64,000 nt of DNA, from the NCBI GenBank assembly GCA_030611885.1, contig JAUWOY010000001.1, positions 62,001 through 126,000 on the forward strand, read 5' to 3'. The notes under the pieces were generated by a model. That model saw nothing but the letters and a program-made list of their open reading frames with translations, searched no databases and was not told where the DNA came from. The position numbers and the translations under genes are program-made. Shown piece after piece: positions 22,468-33,300 of this stretch (its first letter is position 1; each line of letters begins with the position of its first letter). The DNA comes from Chloroflexota bacterium. Its GTDB lineage: Bacteria; Chloroflexota; Anaerolineae; VGOG01.

Positions 22468-25428
22468 TCATCTTTGTGACCTGAGGTGAATGATAAACTC
22501 CTCTAGAGCTGCGGCCTCGTTGCCAGAGGCAAGGCTCCTGGCTATCTCTGCCTCGGCGAGGGCCTCTTCGATGCGCCCCATCTGCTCGTAGAGAAGCGCC
22601 AGGCTGCTGTGGCCTATGGGGTCGTCGGGAGCGATCTCTATGATCTTCTCATAAGCTTTCGCAGCTTGAGTGAAGTCCCCGCTGGCCCCATGAGCATCTC
22701 CCAACAGAAGATAGGTCTGGATAGAGCCGCTATTTAAGCTCAAAGACTTTTGGTACTTATCAATCGCCTGGTCGTATTCTCCCTTAGCAAAGTGAACCAA
22801 GCCCCACTCGTTGAGCATCCCCGGATCGTGGGATCTCAAAGCCTCCGCCTGGCGATAATACTCTAAAGCCTGGTCGAACTTCTCGGCCTTTTCTTGGGGG
22901 TCGGTGAGCATCTCCCCCCAGGCTCGATATAATAGCCCTAGCTTACTGACGTGATCTGGATTGAGGGGACTGATCTCCCTTCCTCGTTCCAAGGCCCTTC
23001 GTGCTTCTTCGAGCCTGGCCGATCTTTCGGTTATGTCCGAAGCAGCTTTGGCCTTCTCCACCCAGGTTCCTGCCAGGAAAAGGTAGTAGAAATCCTGGTC
23101 AGGAGCGAGTTTCAGAGCCTGTTGGAACAGGGCAATGCTTCCATCCCACTGCCCACTGTTAGCGTAGGCCAACCCTTGTTTGTAATAGATATCCGCCTTA
23201 ATGGGATTTAAGTTGGCCATGATGATTAGAACACTCACACCTGTGATCAAAAGTGGGTAGGGCCACCAGTGGATTCCCGGCTGGAAGCGAATGGGGCTGG
23301 GCATCGCCTTGAGCAGGACGACGGCGACGACGATGATGGTCAGGAAAAGATAGAGATAGTAGAAGATGAGGACATTGGCTACATCTGCCTGCATGACGAA
23401 GACGAAGATATAGCCAATTAAGAACGCCACAAACCAACCCAGGGAAATCAAAAGGGGCGCTCTTTTGATACTGTCTGCCAGGGAAGCGATGCCTTCCCCG
23501 GCCTCGATGATCGCCATTGTACCGCAGAGGAGCCACACGGTGACGACAAATCCCCACAGGGCGAAGAGTTGCCCTAGAGAATTGACTTGGCCGCCGATTA
23601 AATCGAAGCCCAGCGTGGCCAGGATCAGCCCCACCAGTAGAGAATAAACAGGAAGTTCAAAATCCAAAGCTTGTACTGAGCCCAGTCGAAGTATCCAAAG
23701 TTCAAAAGAGCGGTCAGCCTTTCGCTCCCGTCCTCTCTGCCGCCGGCCACGCTGCTGGCGTGCACTACGGGGAGGCGAGGTCTGTGCTATAGCTTCGGAT
23801 GCAGGCTCCTCTTGCCATCGGTAGCCGATGATGACCAACAAGGCCGCGTAAATCCAGAAATAAGTACGAGTGGCTACCACGGCGATGCCAAACTGGATCT
23901 CGATAAAATGGGCTACGATAGCCGAGAGCAAGGCGATCAATAGAATCGGAAATTCGGAATTCGGAATTCGGAATTCGAAGTTAGAAGCTATTATCAAGTA
24001 TACGGTTAGAGCCAGCAACATGCCAGCAGGTATCCCTACCCCTGCCAATCTCCACTTACCCTCCGGGAGCCAGGGAAGCAACCCGCCTGCAAGCCCCCCC
24101 ACTAAGCATAGAAGAACGAACAGTCTCCGCTGCCTGGAACTGCTGATCAGGCCGAGGTGTTTTAGGCCGTAATAAAAGAGGCTGCCGAACAGAAGCAGAT
24201 AGGCAGCCAATCCTATGAACCCTGTCGTCGCCAAAATGTCTAAAGTCTCGTTGTGCGAGCGATCGAAAGTCTCGCCTGGTTTCAAAGAAGCCAAAGCGGG
24301 CGGTAGATAGGGGCTGAGGACGGCGATCATGGTCTCTGGCCCATAGCCAATGAGAGCTCGCCGTGGATCGGCGGTAATGAGATTGACGGCGCCTTCCCAG
24401 GCCAGCATCCTTTGCCGGGCTGTGCGCGATTCGAGAATACCAGTCAGTTGCCCAAGATAAGGCATCTTCTGTATGGACTCGAAGGGGGAATCGGGCCGGT
24501 TCAGAGTTATCAGAAAGAAGCCGAGAATGATCGCTGCTCCAAGTACAGCTAAGGCAAATCCCTTCTTGCCTCTTGAGGCCGCCCAAAGAAGAAAAAAGAA
24601 GAAGATGCCCCCCATCAGGCCCAGCAAAGGCCCTCTGCTCTGGGTGAAGAGAATGCAGAGTAATTGGATAACGAGGAGGCAGGCGTAGCACCCGCTGAGA
24701 GCGTAGAGAGAGGCGGCTCTTTTCCCATGGCGAATGGCGGAAAAGAACTGCATCAGTCGCCCTACTGTCAAGGGAACGACCATGATCAAGTAAGCTGCCA
24801 CGAAGATGGGGTTGCCCATAGTTGAAATAGCACGGACAGTAACCTTCGCGCCCACGTTGGACCAGGCTATGGGATCCAAGCCGTAGTGCTGCATAAGGCC
24901 GTAAAGCGATATGGGCAAGCTGGTGAGGAGGATAACGGTGATCAAGCGGTGGCGCTGCTTCCGATGGCGCAAGCTGTGCAGAATCACAAAGAAGATCACG
25001 ATATAGGAGAGGGTGGTGTAAGTGCCCTGCATTCGGTGGTAGGAGCCCCACAGACTGAGTCGGGGGGCGATGGAGGTGATGGTGGTGAGGATGTACACTA
25101 TGGCAAGGAGTAGCGTAGGCAGGATCAGAGGGATTCTAGATACTAGATATTGGATATTGGATATTGGATATTGGATATTGGCTTTTAGCTTCCAACTTCC
25201 AACCTCCAATCTCCAACTTCCAGTTTCCAGTTTCTTGATTACCCAGGCCAGCCCCATCACCAGGGCGATAGTGCGCATTAAAGCGATCTTGTCGGACTCA
25301 AAAGAGCGCTGGCTGTACACGTTGAAGAAGAGGGGCACGACGATAGCCAGGGCCATCCAGCCTGCTTCGATGACCTTATCACAGAAAACGCCTAAACTCG
25401 CCCGCTCGGTGATGTGATTTTCTCTCAA
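22468..25428 (-). CDS. O-antigen ligase/polymerase-like membrane protein with C-terminal TPRs
   Basis: A 986-residue protein with about 14 membrane helices (residues 20-720) and a TPR tail from about 745 (DIYYKQGLAYANSGQWDGSI, GEYDQAIDKYQKSLSLN). The Wzy_C/WaaL signature region reads FTQSRGPLLGLMGG and LIGYGPETM ... DRSHNETLDILATTG, where SRG and HNE are usual in ligases. The frame opens at a TTG with AAAGGAC upstream; an ATG at residue 25 is an alternative. Three stretches are foreign repeat DNA translated in frame (residues about 66-98, and at 23946-23985 and 23652-23707), each between predicted helices. It likely joins or polymerises exopolysaccharide. Confidence 0.85.
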   Translation of the reverse strand: MRENHITERASLGVFCDKVIEAGWMALAIVVPLFFNVYSQRSFESDKIALMRTIALVMGLAWVIKKLETGSWRLEVGSWKLKANIQYPISNIQYLVSRIPLILPTLLLAIVYILTTITSIAPRLSLWGSYHRMQGTYTTLSYIVIFFVILHSLRHRKQRHRLITVILLTSLPISLYGLMQHYGLDPIAWSNVGAKVTVRAISTMGNPIFVAAYLIMVVPLTVGRLMQFFSAIRHGKRAASLYALSGCYACLLVIQLLCILFTQSRGPLLGLMGGIFFFFLLWAASRGKKGFALAVLGAAIILGFFLITLNRPDSPFESIQKMPYLGQLTGILESRTARQRMLAWEGAVNLITADPRRALIGYGPETMIAVLSPYLPPALASLKPGETFDRSHNETLDILATTGFIGLAAYLLLFGSLFYYGLKHLGLISSSRQRRLFVLLCLVGGLAGGLLPWLPEGKWRLAGVGIPAGMLLALTVYLIIASNFEFRIPNSEFPILLIALLSAIVAHFIEIQFGIAVVATRTYFWIYAALLVIIGYRWQEEPASEAIAQTSPPRSARQQRGRRQRGRERKADRSFELWILRLGSVQALDFELPVYSLLVGLILATLGFDLIGGQVNSLGQLFALWGFVVTVWLLCGTMAIIEAGEGIASLADSIKRAPLLISLGWFVAFLIGYIFVFVMQADVANVLIFYYLYLFLTIIVVAVVLLKAMPSPIRFQPGIHWWPYPLLITGVSVLIIMANLNPIKADIYYKQGLAYANSGQWDGSIALFQQALKLAPDQDFYYLFLAGTWVEKAKAASDITERSARLEEARRALERGREISPLNPDHVSKLGLLYRAWGEMLTDPQEKAEKFDQALEYYRQAEALRSHDPGMLNEWGLVHFAKGEYDQAIDKYQKSLSLNSGSIQTYLLLGDAHGASGDFTQAAKAYEKIIEIAPDDPIGHSSLALLYEQMGRIEEALAEAEIARSLASGNEAAALEEFIIHLRSQR
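23652..23707. repeat. Dispersed repeat translated in frame inside the ligase gene
   Basis: The plus strand reads CTTGTACTGAGCCCAGTCGA with flanking TTCAAAATCCAAAG and GTATCCAAAGTTCAAAAG. This is the kind of sequence seen between genes elsewhere here (compare 18420-18470). In the protein it becomes FELWILRLGSVQALDFEL in a linker between helices. Confidence 0.7.
23946..23985. repeat. GGAATTC heptamer array in frame inside the ligase gene
   Basis: About four tandem copies of the seven-base unit GGAATTC. They encode NFEFRIPNSEF between two hydrophobic segments. Confidence 0.85.
25135..25233. repeat. Two heptamer arrays in frame near the start of the ligase gene
   Basis: One array has the unit ATATTGG (about five copies), the other units like CTTCCAA/CTCCAAT (about six copies). 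Translated they give KLETGSWRLEVGSWKLKANI and QYPISNIQYLVSR, a hydrophilic insert between the second and third hydrophobic segments. Confidence 0.85.
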
Positions 25429-25460
25429 GCTTTGTGTCCTTTTCCAGAGGTAAGCGTTTA

Positions 25461-25609
25461 GGTGTCATTGCGAGGCACGGTTTTTTGTGCCGCCTGTCCT
25501 GAGCTCGTCGAAGGGAAGCAATCCCCAATCGCCGATTCGGAGATCGCTTCGCAATGATTGTTCCCAACGACGGTGGAGATTGCTTCGCAAAAACCGCTCG
25601 CAATGACAC
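25461..25609. repeat. Inverted repeat element, 149 bp
   Basis: GTGTCATTGCGAG (25461-25473) faces CTCGCAATGACAC (25597-25609). Internal AAGCAATC and GATTGCTTCGC also pair. It contains the short dispersed motif CTGAGCTCGTCGAAGG. This lies in the leader of the ligase gene. Confidence 0.75.
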
Positions 25610-25646
25610 TGGGCTGGGCGGTTACTTCCAGAGTTCGCTTCCAATG

Positions 25647-25675
25647 ATTATATCATTAAGGGGATAAAATTACAA
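25647..25675 (-). promoter_or_regulatory. Putative promoter for the ligase-like gene
   Basis: Minus-strand TTGTAA (25670-25675), 17 bases, TATAAT (25647-25652). The leader to the TTG start would be about 215 bases and include the inverted repeat. Confidence 0.55.
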
Positions 25676-25677
25676 CA

Positions 25678-25706
25678 TTGCGTTCTCATCCAAATTGTGG
25701 TATGAT
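25678..25706 (+). promoter_or_regulatory. Weak promoter facing the sat-cysC gene
   Basis: TTGCGT (25678-25683), 17 bases, TATGAT (25701-25706). The -35 match is partial. The divergent promoter at 25647-25675 is immediately adjacent. Confidence 0.4.
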
Positions 25707-25774
25707 ATTGAGGAGTTGCCTCGCTGGAGAAGCTCGGCAAAAAGTAAGCGTTCAGCCTCAGTGCGATTACGCTG

Positions 25775-27751
<1,977 letters not shown>

Positions 27752-27771
27752 TCGTATTGAGGAGGGTACAC

Positions 27772-28647
27772 ATGCAAACCAGAGATGTGACGTTCCAGCA
27801 AGTGCTAGACACTGTAGAGATGTTGTCGCCAGGCGAGCAAGTGGAGTTGATTGAGACCATAAGCCGTCGTCTGATGGAGCGACGTCGCTCCGAAGTGGCG
27901 GCCGATATCCGCGAGGCCCGCGCCGATTATCGGGCTGGCACAGTGCGTCGGGGTACAGCGGCTGACGTGGTGATGGAGGAATCGTTGCGTCGTTGGCTGC
28001 TGGAGGTGCTCCTGGCGCCGGTGGAGCCGCGCAAGATGACCTACGAGGAGTTCCTGGCCTGGGCCGACGAGGACACCCTGGCCGAGTGGGTGAATGGGGA
28101 GGTGGTGATGTACAGTCCGGCTAGCGACAGGCATCAAGACATTTCCGGCTTTCTGGAAAGTGTGTTGCGCTCTTTTGTAGAAGTGCGCCAACTGGGTATA
28201 GTGCGGAGCGCGCCGTTTCAGATGAAGCTGGAGCATGGCCGGGAACCTGACTTGCTCTTTGTGGCCCAAACCAACCTGGGGCGGCTTAAAGAGACCTACC
28301 TGGACGGCCCTGCCGACCTGGTAGTGGAGATCGTTTCGCCGGAGAGCGCGGGGCGGGACCGCGGGGTCAAGTTCTACGAGTATGCGCGGGGCGGGGTGCC
28401 AGAGTACTGGCTGATTGACCCCCAGACGGAGTGGGCCGAGTTCTACCGGCTGGAAGAAGAACACTACCGCCTAACTTTCAGTGGCAAAAAAGGCGAGTAC
28501 CACGCCCTGGTGTTGCCTGATTTTTGGCTGCGGGTGGAGTGGCTGTGGCAAGAGCCGTTACCCTCACCGATTCGTACGCTGGCCGAGATCGTTGGTATGG
28601 ACCCATCGCTGGCGGAGACCTTTGAGCGGGCACTGGCTGGGGGATAA
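27772..28647 (+). CDS. Uma2 (DUF820) protein with antitoxin-like N-terminal domain
   Basis: A 291-residue protein. Residues 1 to about 65 (TFQQVLDTVEMLSPGEQVEL, RRRSEVAADIREARADYRAG) look like the small addiction-module antitoxins common in cyanobacteria and Chloroflexota. The remainder is a Uma2 domain ([60 protein letters not shown]). The RAGT ... LRRWLLEVLL linker resembles the shorter N-termini of the Uma2 copies at 15.6-17.3 kb, so those may be trimmed versions. ATG at 27772 has a GGAGG site. The next gene starts one base after the stop. Confidence 0.8.
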   Translation: MQTRDVTFQQVLDTVEMLSPGEQVELIETISRRLMERRRSEVAADIREARADYRAGTVRRGTAADVVMEESLRRWLLEVLLAPVEPRKMTYEEFLAWADEDTLAEWVNGEVVMYSPASDRHQDISGFLESVLRSFVEVRQLGIVRSAPFQMKLEHGREPDLLFVAQTNLGRLKETYLDGPADLVVEIVSPESAGRDRGVKFYEYARGGVPEYWLIDPQTEWAEFYRLEEEHYRLTFSGKKGEYHALVLPDFWLRVEWLWQEPLPSPIRTLAEIVGMDPSLAETFERALAGG

Positions 28648-28648
28648 C

Positions 28649-30070
28649 ATGTTCAAATTCTTGCGCAAACGGAAGCAACCAAAAGTCTTGGTCATCGGCC
28701 TGGACTGCGCCGCGCCGGAGTTGGTCTTCGACGCCTGGCGCGACCAACTGCCCAATCTGCGCCGCTTGATGGAGAGTGGGGTTTATGGCGAATTGATGTC
28801 CTCGATTCCCGCCATCACCGTGCCGGCCTGGAGCTCAATGCTCAGCAGTAAGGACCCGGGCGTGCTGGGCTTTTACGGCTTCCGCAACCGGGCCGATTAT
28901 TCCTACGACAAGATGACCATTGCCACCGGCGCAGCGATGAAGGAAAAGCGGGTCTGGGACATCCTGGGCGAGGCGGGGAAGCAGGTCATCGTGGTCGGTG
29001 TGCCGCAAACCTACCCGATTCGACCGGTCAACGGCTATCTCGTCTCCGGCTTTCTCACCCCGTCGGTGCAGAAGCAGTACACCTACCCCCACGAGTTGCG
29101 CTACGAGATTGACCGGGTGCTGGACGGGGAGGAGTACGACGTGGACGTGCGTCAGTTCCGCACCGAGGACAAGGACTTTTTGCTCCGGCAGATTTACGCC
29201 ATGAACGAAAAGCAGTTCGAGGTGATGCGCTATCTGATGGAGAACAAGCCGTGGGACTTCTTCATGTTCGTGGATATGGGGGTGGACCGGATTCACCATG
29301 GGATGTGGAAGTACCACGACACGACCCATCCCAAACACGAGCCGGGCAACAAGTATCAACACGCCATTCGCGACTATTACATTCACCTGGACCGGCAGAT
29401 CGGGACGCTGCTGGAACTGGTGCCTGAGGAGGCGACGATTTTGGTCGTCTCGGATCACGGGGTCAAAGCGATGCACGGTGGCATTTGCGTTAACGAGTGG
29501 CTGCGTCGGGAGGGGTATCTGGTGTTGCGGGAGGAGCCTGAGGGCGAAGGGTTGATCCGTTTTGAGGAGGTAAAAGTGGATTGGAGCAAAACATGGGTGT
29601 GGGGCTCCGGCGGCTACTACGCGCGCATCTTTATCAATGTGGAGGGGCGCGAGCCGCAGGGGACGGTCCCGGCCGCGGGGTACGAGGCGTTCCGCGACGA
29701 GCTGGCCGACGCGCTCTGTTCGATCACCGCCCCAGACGGGAGCGACATCGGGACGCGGGTCTTCAAGCCGCAGGAGGTCTACCGCGAGGTGCGCAACATC
29801 GCCCCCGACCTGATCGTCTATTTCGGTGACCTCTCCTGGCGTTCGGTGGGCAGCTTTGGGCACGGGGACATCTACACCTTCGAGAATGACACCGGCCCGG
29901 ATGACGCCAATCACGCCGAGAATGGGATGTTCATCCTGACCAACCCATGGGCGAAGGGCGGCGGCCAGCGAGCGGCGGGCCGTCAGCTCATGGACATCGC
30001 CCCAACTATTTTGGAGGCTTTTGGGTTGCCGATTCCGCTGGATATGCAGGGGAGCGTCATTGGAGGCTAG
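28649..30070 (+). CDS. Alkaline phosphatase superfamily phosphodiesterase-like protein
   Basis: A 473-residue protein of the type I phosphodiesterase/nucleotide pyrophosphatase group. The metal site starts VLVIGLDCAAPELVFD, with ITVPAWSSMLSSKDPG giving the catalytic Thr/Ser region. Later metal ligands are in FVDMGVDRIHHGMWK and VVSDHGVKAMHGGICVNEWL. No signal peptide is visible, so it is probably cytoplasmic. The start at 28649 is one base after the Uma2 stop; a longer overlapping frame was rejected. Near sat-cysC it could act on sulfo- or phospho-nucleotides, but that is only inference. Confidence 0.82.
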   Translation: MFKFLRKRKQPKVLVIGLDCAAPELVFDAWRDQLPNLRRLMESGVYGELMSSIPAITVPAWSSMLSSKDPGVLGFYGFRNRADYSYDKMTIATGAAMKEKRVWDILGEAGKQVIVVGVPQTYPIRPVNGYLVSGFLTPSVQKQYTYPHELRYEIDRVLDGEEYDVDVRQFRTEDKDFLLRQIYAMNEKQFEVMRYLMENKPWDFFMFVDMGVDRIHHGMWKYHDTTHPKHEPGNKYQHAIRDYYIHLDRQIGTLLELVPEEATILVVSDHGVKAMHGGICVNEWLRREGYLVLREEPEGEGLIRFEEVKVDWSKTWVWGSGGYYARIFINVEGREPQGTVPAAGYEAFRDELADALCSITAPDGSDIGTRVFKPQEVYREVRNIAPDLIVYFGDLSWRSVGSFGHGDIYTFENDTGPDDANHAENGMFILTNPWAKGGGQRAAGRQLMDIAPTILEAFGLPIPLDMQGSVIGG

Positions 30071-30259
30071 CTGAATATCGTGTATTTCCATAATCTGAGG
30101 TACTCTTTCCGCCATCACCGAAATTCACAAAATCAAAATGCGTTCAGTATATCTGGGAGGTGCCAGATTTTGCCGAGGCCGCTGGACTAGGGTCCAGCGG
30201 GAGCAGATGAGTGGTCACGGTGAGCTTTCCGGGGCTCGCTGGCTGATCAAAATGTGGGA

Positions 30260-30293
30260 AGAAGGCCCTACCGTGATGGAAGGGCCTTCTTTG
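30260..30293 (+). terminator. Intrinsic terminator
   Basis: AGAAGGCCCT (30260-30269) and AGGGCCTTCT (30281-30290) form a stem followed by TTG. It ends transcription before the alpha-2-macroglobulin gene. The rest of 30071-30399 holds short palindromes such as CGCTGGACTAGGGTCCAGCG and no gene. Confidence 0.7.
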
Positions 30294-30399
30294 CTTGCAT
30301 ACGTGGAAAAGGGGCTGAAACAGCGGAACTCAATGGGGCTGTACAACGTCTTATAACTAAAGGGGAATCCCCCTATCAGACACACTCAGGAGGTGCAAC

Positions 30400-33300
30400 A
30401 TGTTACACAAACTAGCGGTATGGATCATACTACTCGCAGTCCTGGCGACTTGTACCCCAACCCCCATCCCGGCCGCAAACGCCTACCTGGCTTTGGTCCC
30501 GGCCCAAATGTACACCGGGGAGAGACAGGCCGTCAGTCTCTCCTTGTGGGCGGAAGACCGGCCGGCGTCGGGCTGGGTGGAGATCAGCCTCTGGAAGGGA
30601 AGCGAGGAACTCCTCCAGACGAAGGAGTTCGTCTCCGGCAAGGAGACCATCCAGTTCCAGGTTCCATCCCAGCCTGGCCAGTACGATCTGCTAGTATCCG
30701 GGCCAGGCTTCGAGGACAAAGCGCAGGTGCTGGTCACCGAGGGTCTCCTCATCTTCTTGGAGACTGACAAGCCGATCTACAAGCCCGGCCAGCAGATCGA
30801 AGCCCGCATCATCACCCTGGACTCGGAGCTCCTCCCCAAGCCCGCCAAGGTGACTATCGAGGTGCTGGACGCCAAGGGCATCAAGGTGGCGCGCCAAGAG
30901 GTGGAGACCGACGAGTACGGCATGGGCCACTTCTCGCTGCCGCTCTCGACCGAGCCCAATCTCGGTACGTGGAAGATCACCGCGGCAACCGGCGAGCAGA
31001 AGGCCCAGGTGGACGTCAAGGTCGAGAAGTACGTCCTCCCCAAGTACGAGGTCAAAGTGGAGCTTCCGAAGGAGTGGTTCCTTCCACAGGAGGCCGTCCA
31101 GGGCACCGTCGCCGCCGAGTACAGCTTCGGCAAGAAAGTGGTGGGTGACCTGGTGATCATGGCCTCCCGCTACGTAGGCCAATGGGAGGAATTCGCCCGC
31201 TTCACGACCGATATTGACGGCGAAGCTTCTTTCGAGATTCCCGCCGTAGGCTACGTGGCCGGCGTACCGGGCCAGCGCGGCATGGGGAACGTCCAGCTCG
31301 AAGTGGTCGTGCAGGAGAAGGCCACTGGCTACGAGGAGAAGACCACTCGCCTGCTCACCATAGCCCAAAGCGAGCTCTCGCTGCAGCTCATCCCTGAGGG
31401 GTCCTCCTTCAAGCCGGGCCTCCCCTTCAACTTCCTCCTGGTGACCGAGACACCGGACAACCAGCCGCTGGACGCCCAGGTGGAACTCTCCATCGCCTAC
31501 CTGGATGAGGATTTCCAGCAGTTCGACCAGAAGAGGGAGAAGGTCTCGACGGAGAAGGGTAAGGCTCTGATCACCATCACCCCTCCCAGCGGCGCCATCG
31601 CCCTGGAGGTCCACGCCCAGGCTGGCGATGCTTATGCCTGGAAGATGGTCCAGGCGGGTTATTCTCCCTCTGGCCACTTCATCCACGTGGAGCAGGTGAG
31701 CAGCGGCCCGCTGGCGCTGGGCGAGCGCGCTGAGTTCAAGGTGCATTCCACCAAAGAAGCGGCCACCTTCTACTACGAGGTGCTCTCGCGGGGCAGGGTG
31801 GTCTTCACCGATTACACCCGCTCGGATACCATCTCCTTCCAGCTCACCCCGCTCATGGCCCCCTCCTCCAAGCTGCTGGTCTACCAGATTCTCCCCAACA
31901 GCGAGGTGGCTGCGGACTGGCTCCCCTTCGAAGTCGAGGGGAGCTATCCCCACCGCTTCACGGCCTCCTTCAGCAGTGATGAGGTAGCGCCCGCTGACGA
32001 GCTGGAGATCCAAATCCAGGCCGAGGGTCAGTCCAGGGTGGGGCTGGCGGTGGTGGACCGCTCGGTGTACATCCTGGCCGAGAACCGGCTCAACCTGCAG
32101 CAGGTCTTCGCGGAGTTGGAGATGCTCTACATGGAGCCCCAGGTGGAGCTGCACGAGGCTCGCTGGATTCCCAAGATCGTCACGCCAGGCGCCTACGAGA
32201 CCTTTGAGGAAGCCGGCATGGTAGTGCTGACCAACAGGAAGCTCCCCACGGGGAAGGAATACGAAAGGCAGGAAGGGGTCTTCCTGGATAGAGGCGGCGT
32301 AGTGGTCGAAGTTGAAAAAGAGGTCATGGTGGAACAGAAGGTCGCCGAAGCGCCCATGGCTATGCCCACCCCCGCCCCTGCCGCTGGCGCCCCTGCTGGA
32401 CTGGCCGAGGTGCAGAGGGTGCGCCAGTTCTTCCCTGAGACGTGGATCTGGACCGCTTTCGACACTGAGCCCGACGGGAGTGGATCCCTCCCCGTGGTCG
32501 CCCCCGACACCATCACCACCTGGCAACTGTGCGCGGTAGGGATCTCCAGGGAGAAGGGCCTGGGCATAGCCGAGGACCAGCTCAGGGTGTTCCAGCCCTT
32601 CTTCCTCAAGGTTGACCTGCCCTACTCCTGCATCCGCGGCGAGGAGTTTCCGGTGAGGATCGCCCTGTACAACTACCTGGAGGAACCCCAGGAGATCTAC
32701 GTCGAGATCGAGGGGGCGGAATGGTTCGAGCTGCGCGATGAGCCCACCAAGGTGATCACTATCCCCGCCGGCGACATCGGGGGCGTGTCCTTCGACATCC
32801 GTCCGAATTCCCTGGGCGCCCAAAAGGTCAAGATCACCGCCCGCAGCACCCAGGCCGCCGACGCGGTGATCAAGGACCTCATCGTCGAGCCGGAAGGGGT
32901 GCAGCGAGAGAGGGTTGAGAACCTGGTTCTCTCCGCGCCCTCCTCCAGGGTGCTCACCACCGCCGTGCCCCGTGGCATAGTGGAGGGGTCGGCCCGCGCC
33001 TATCTGGCCGTGACCGCCAGCTACCTGGCCCAGACCATCGAGGGCCTGGAGGGACTGCTCATCATGCCCTTCGGCTGCGGGGAGCAGAACATGATGTGCC
33101 TGGCTCCCGACATCTTCATCGCCAGGTATCTGGAGGAGACCGGGCAGATGAAGCCTGAGGTCATGGCCAAGGCTGAGCTCCTCATGACCACCGGCTACCA
33201 GCGCCAGCTCACCTTCAGGCGCTCCGATGGCAGCTTCTCCGCCTTCGGCCAGCAGGACAAAGAGGGGAGCCTCTTCCTCACCGCCTTCGTGCTCAAGACC

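Noticed and set aside
28835-30118. 427-codon minus-strand frame opposite the phosphodiesterase-like gene
   Set aside because: Antisense shadow; low-complexity Val/His/Leu-rich translation and no ribosome site.
30138-30356. 72-codon frame before the macroglobulin gene
   Set aside because: It runs through an intrinsic terminator and has no recognisable domain.
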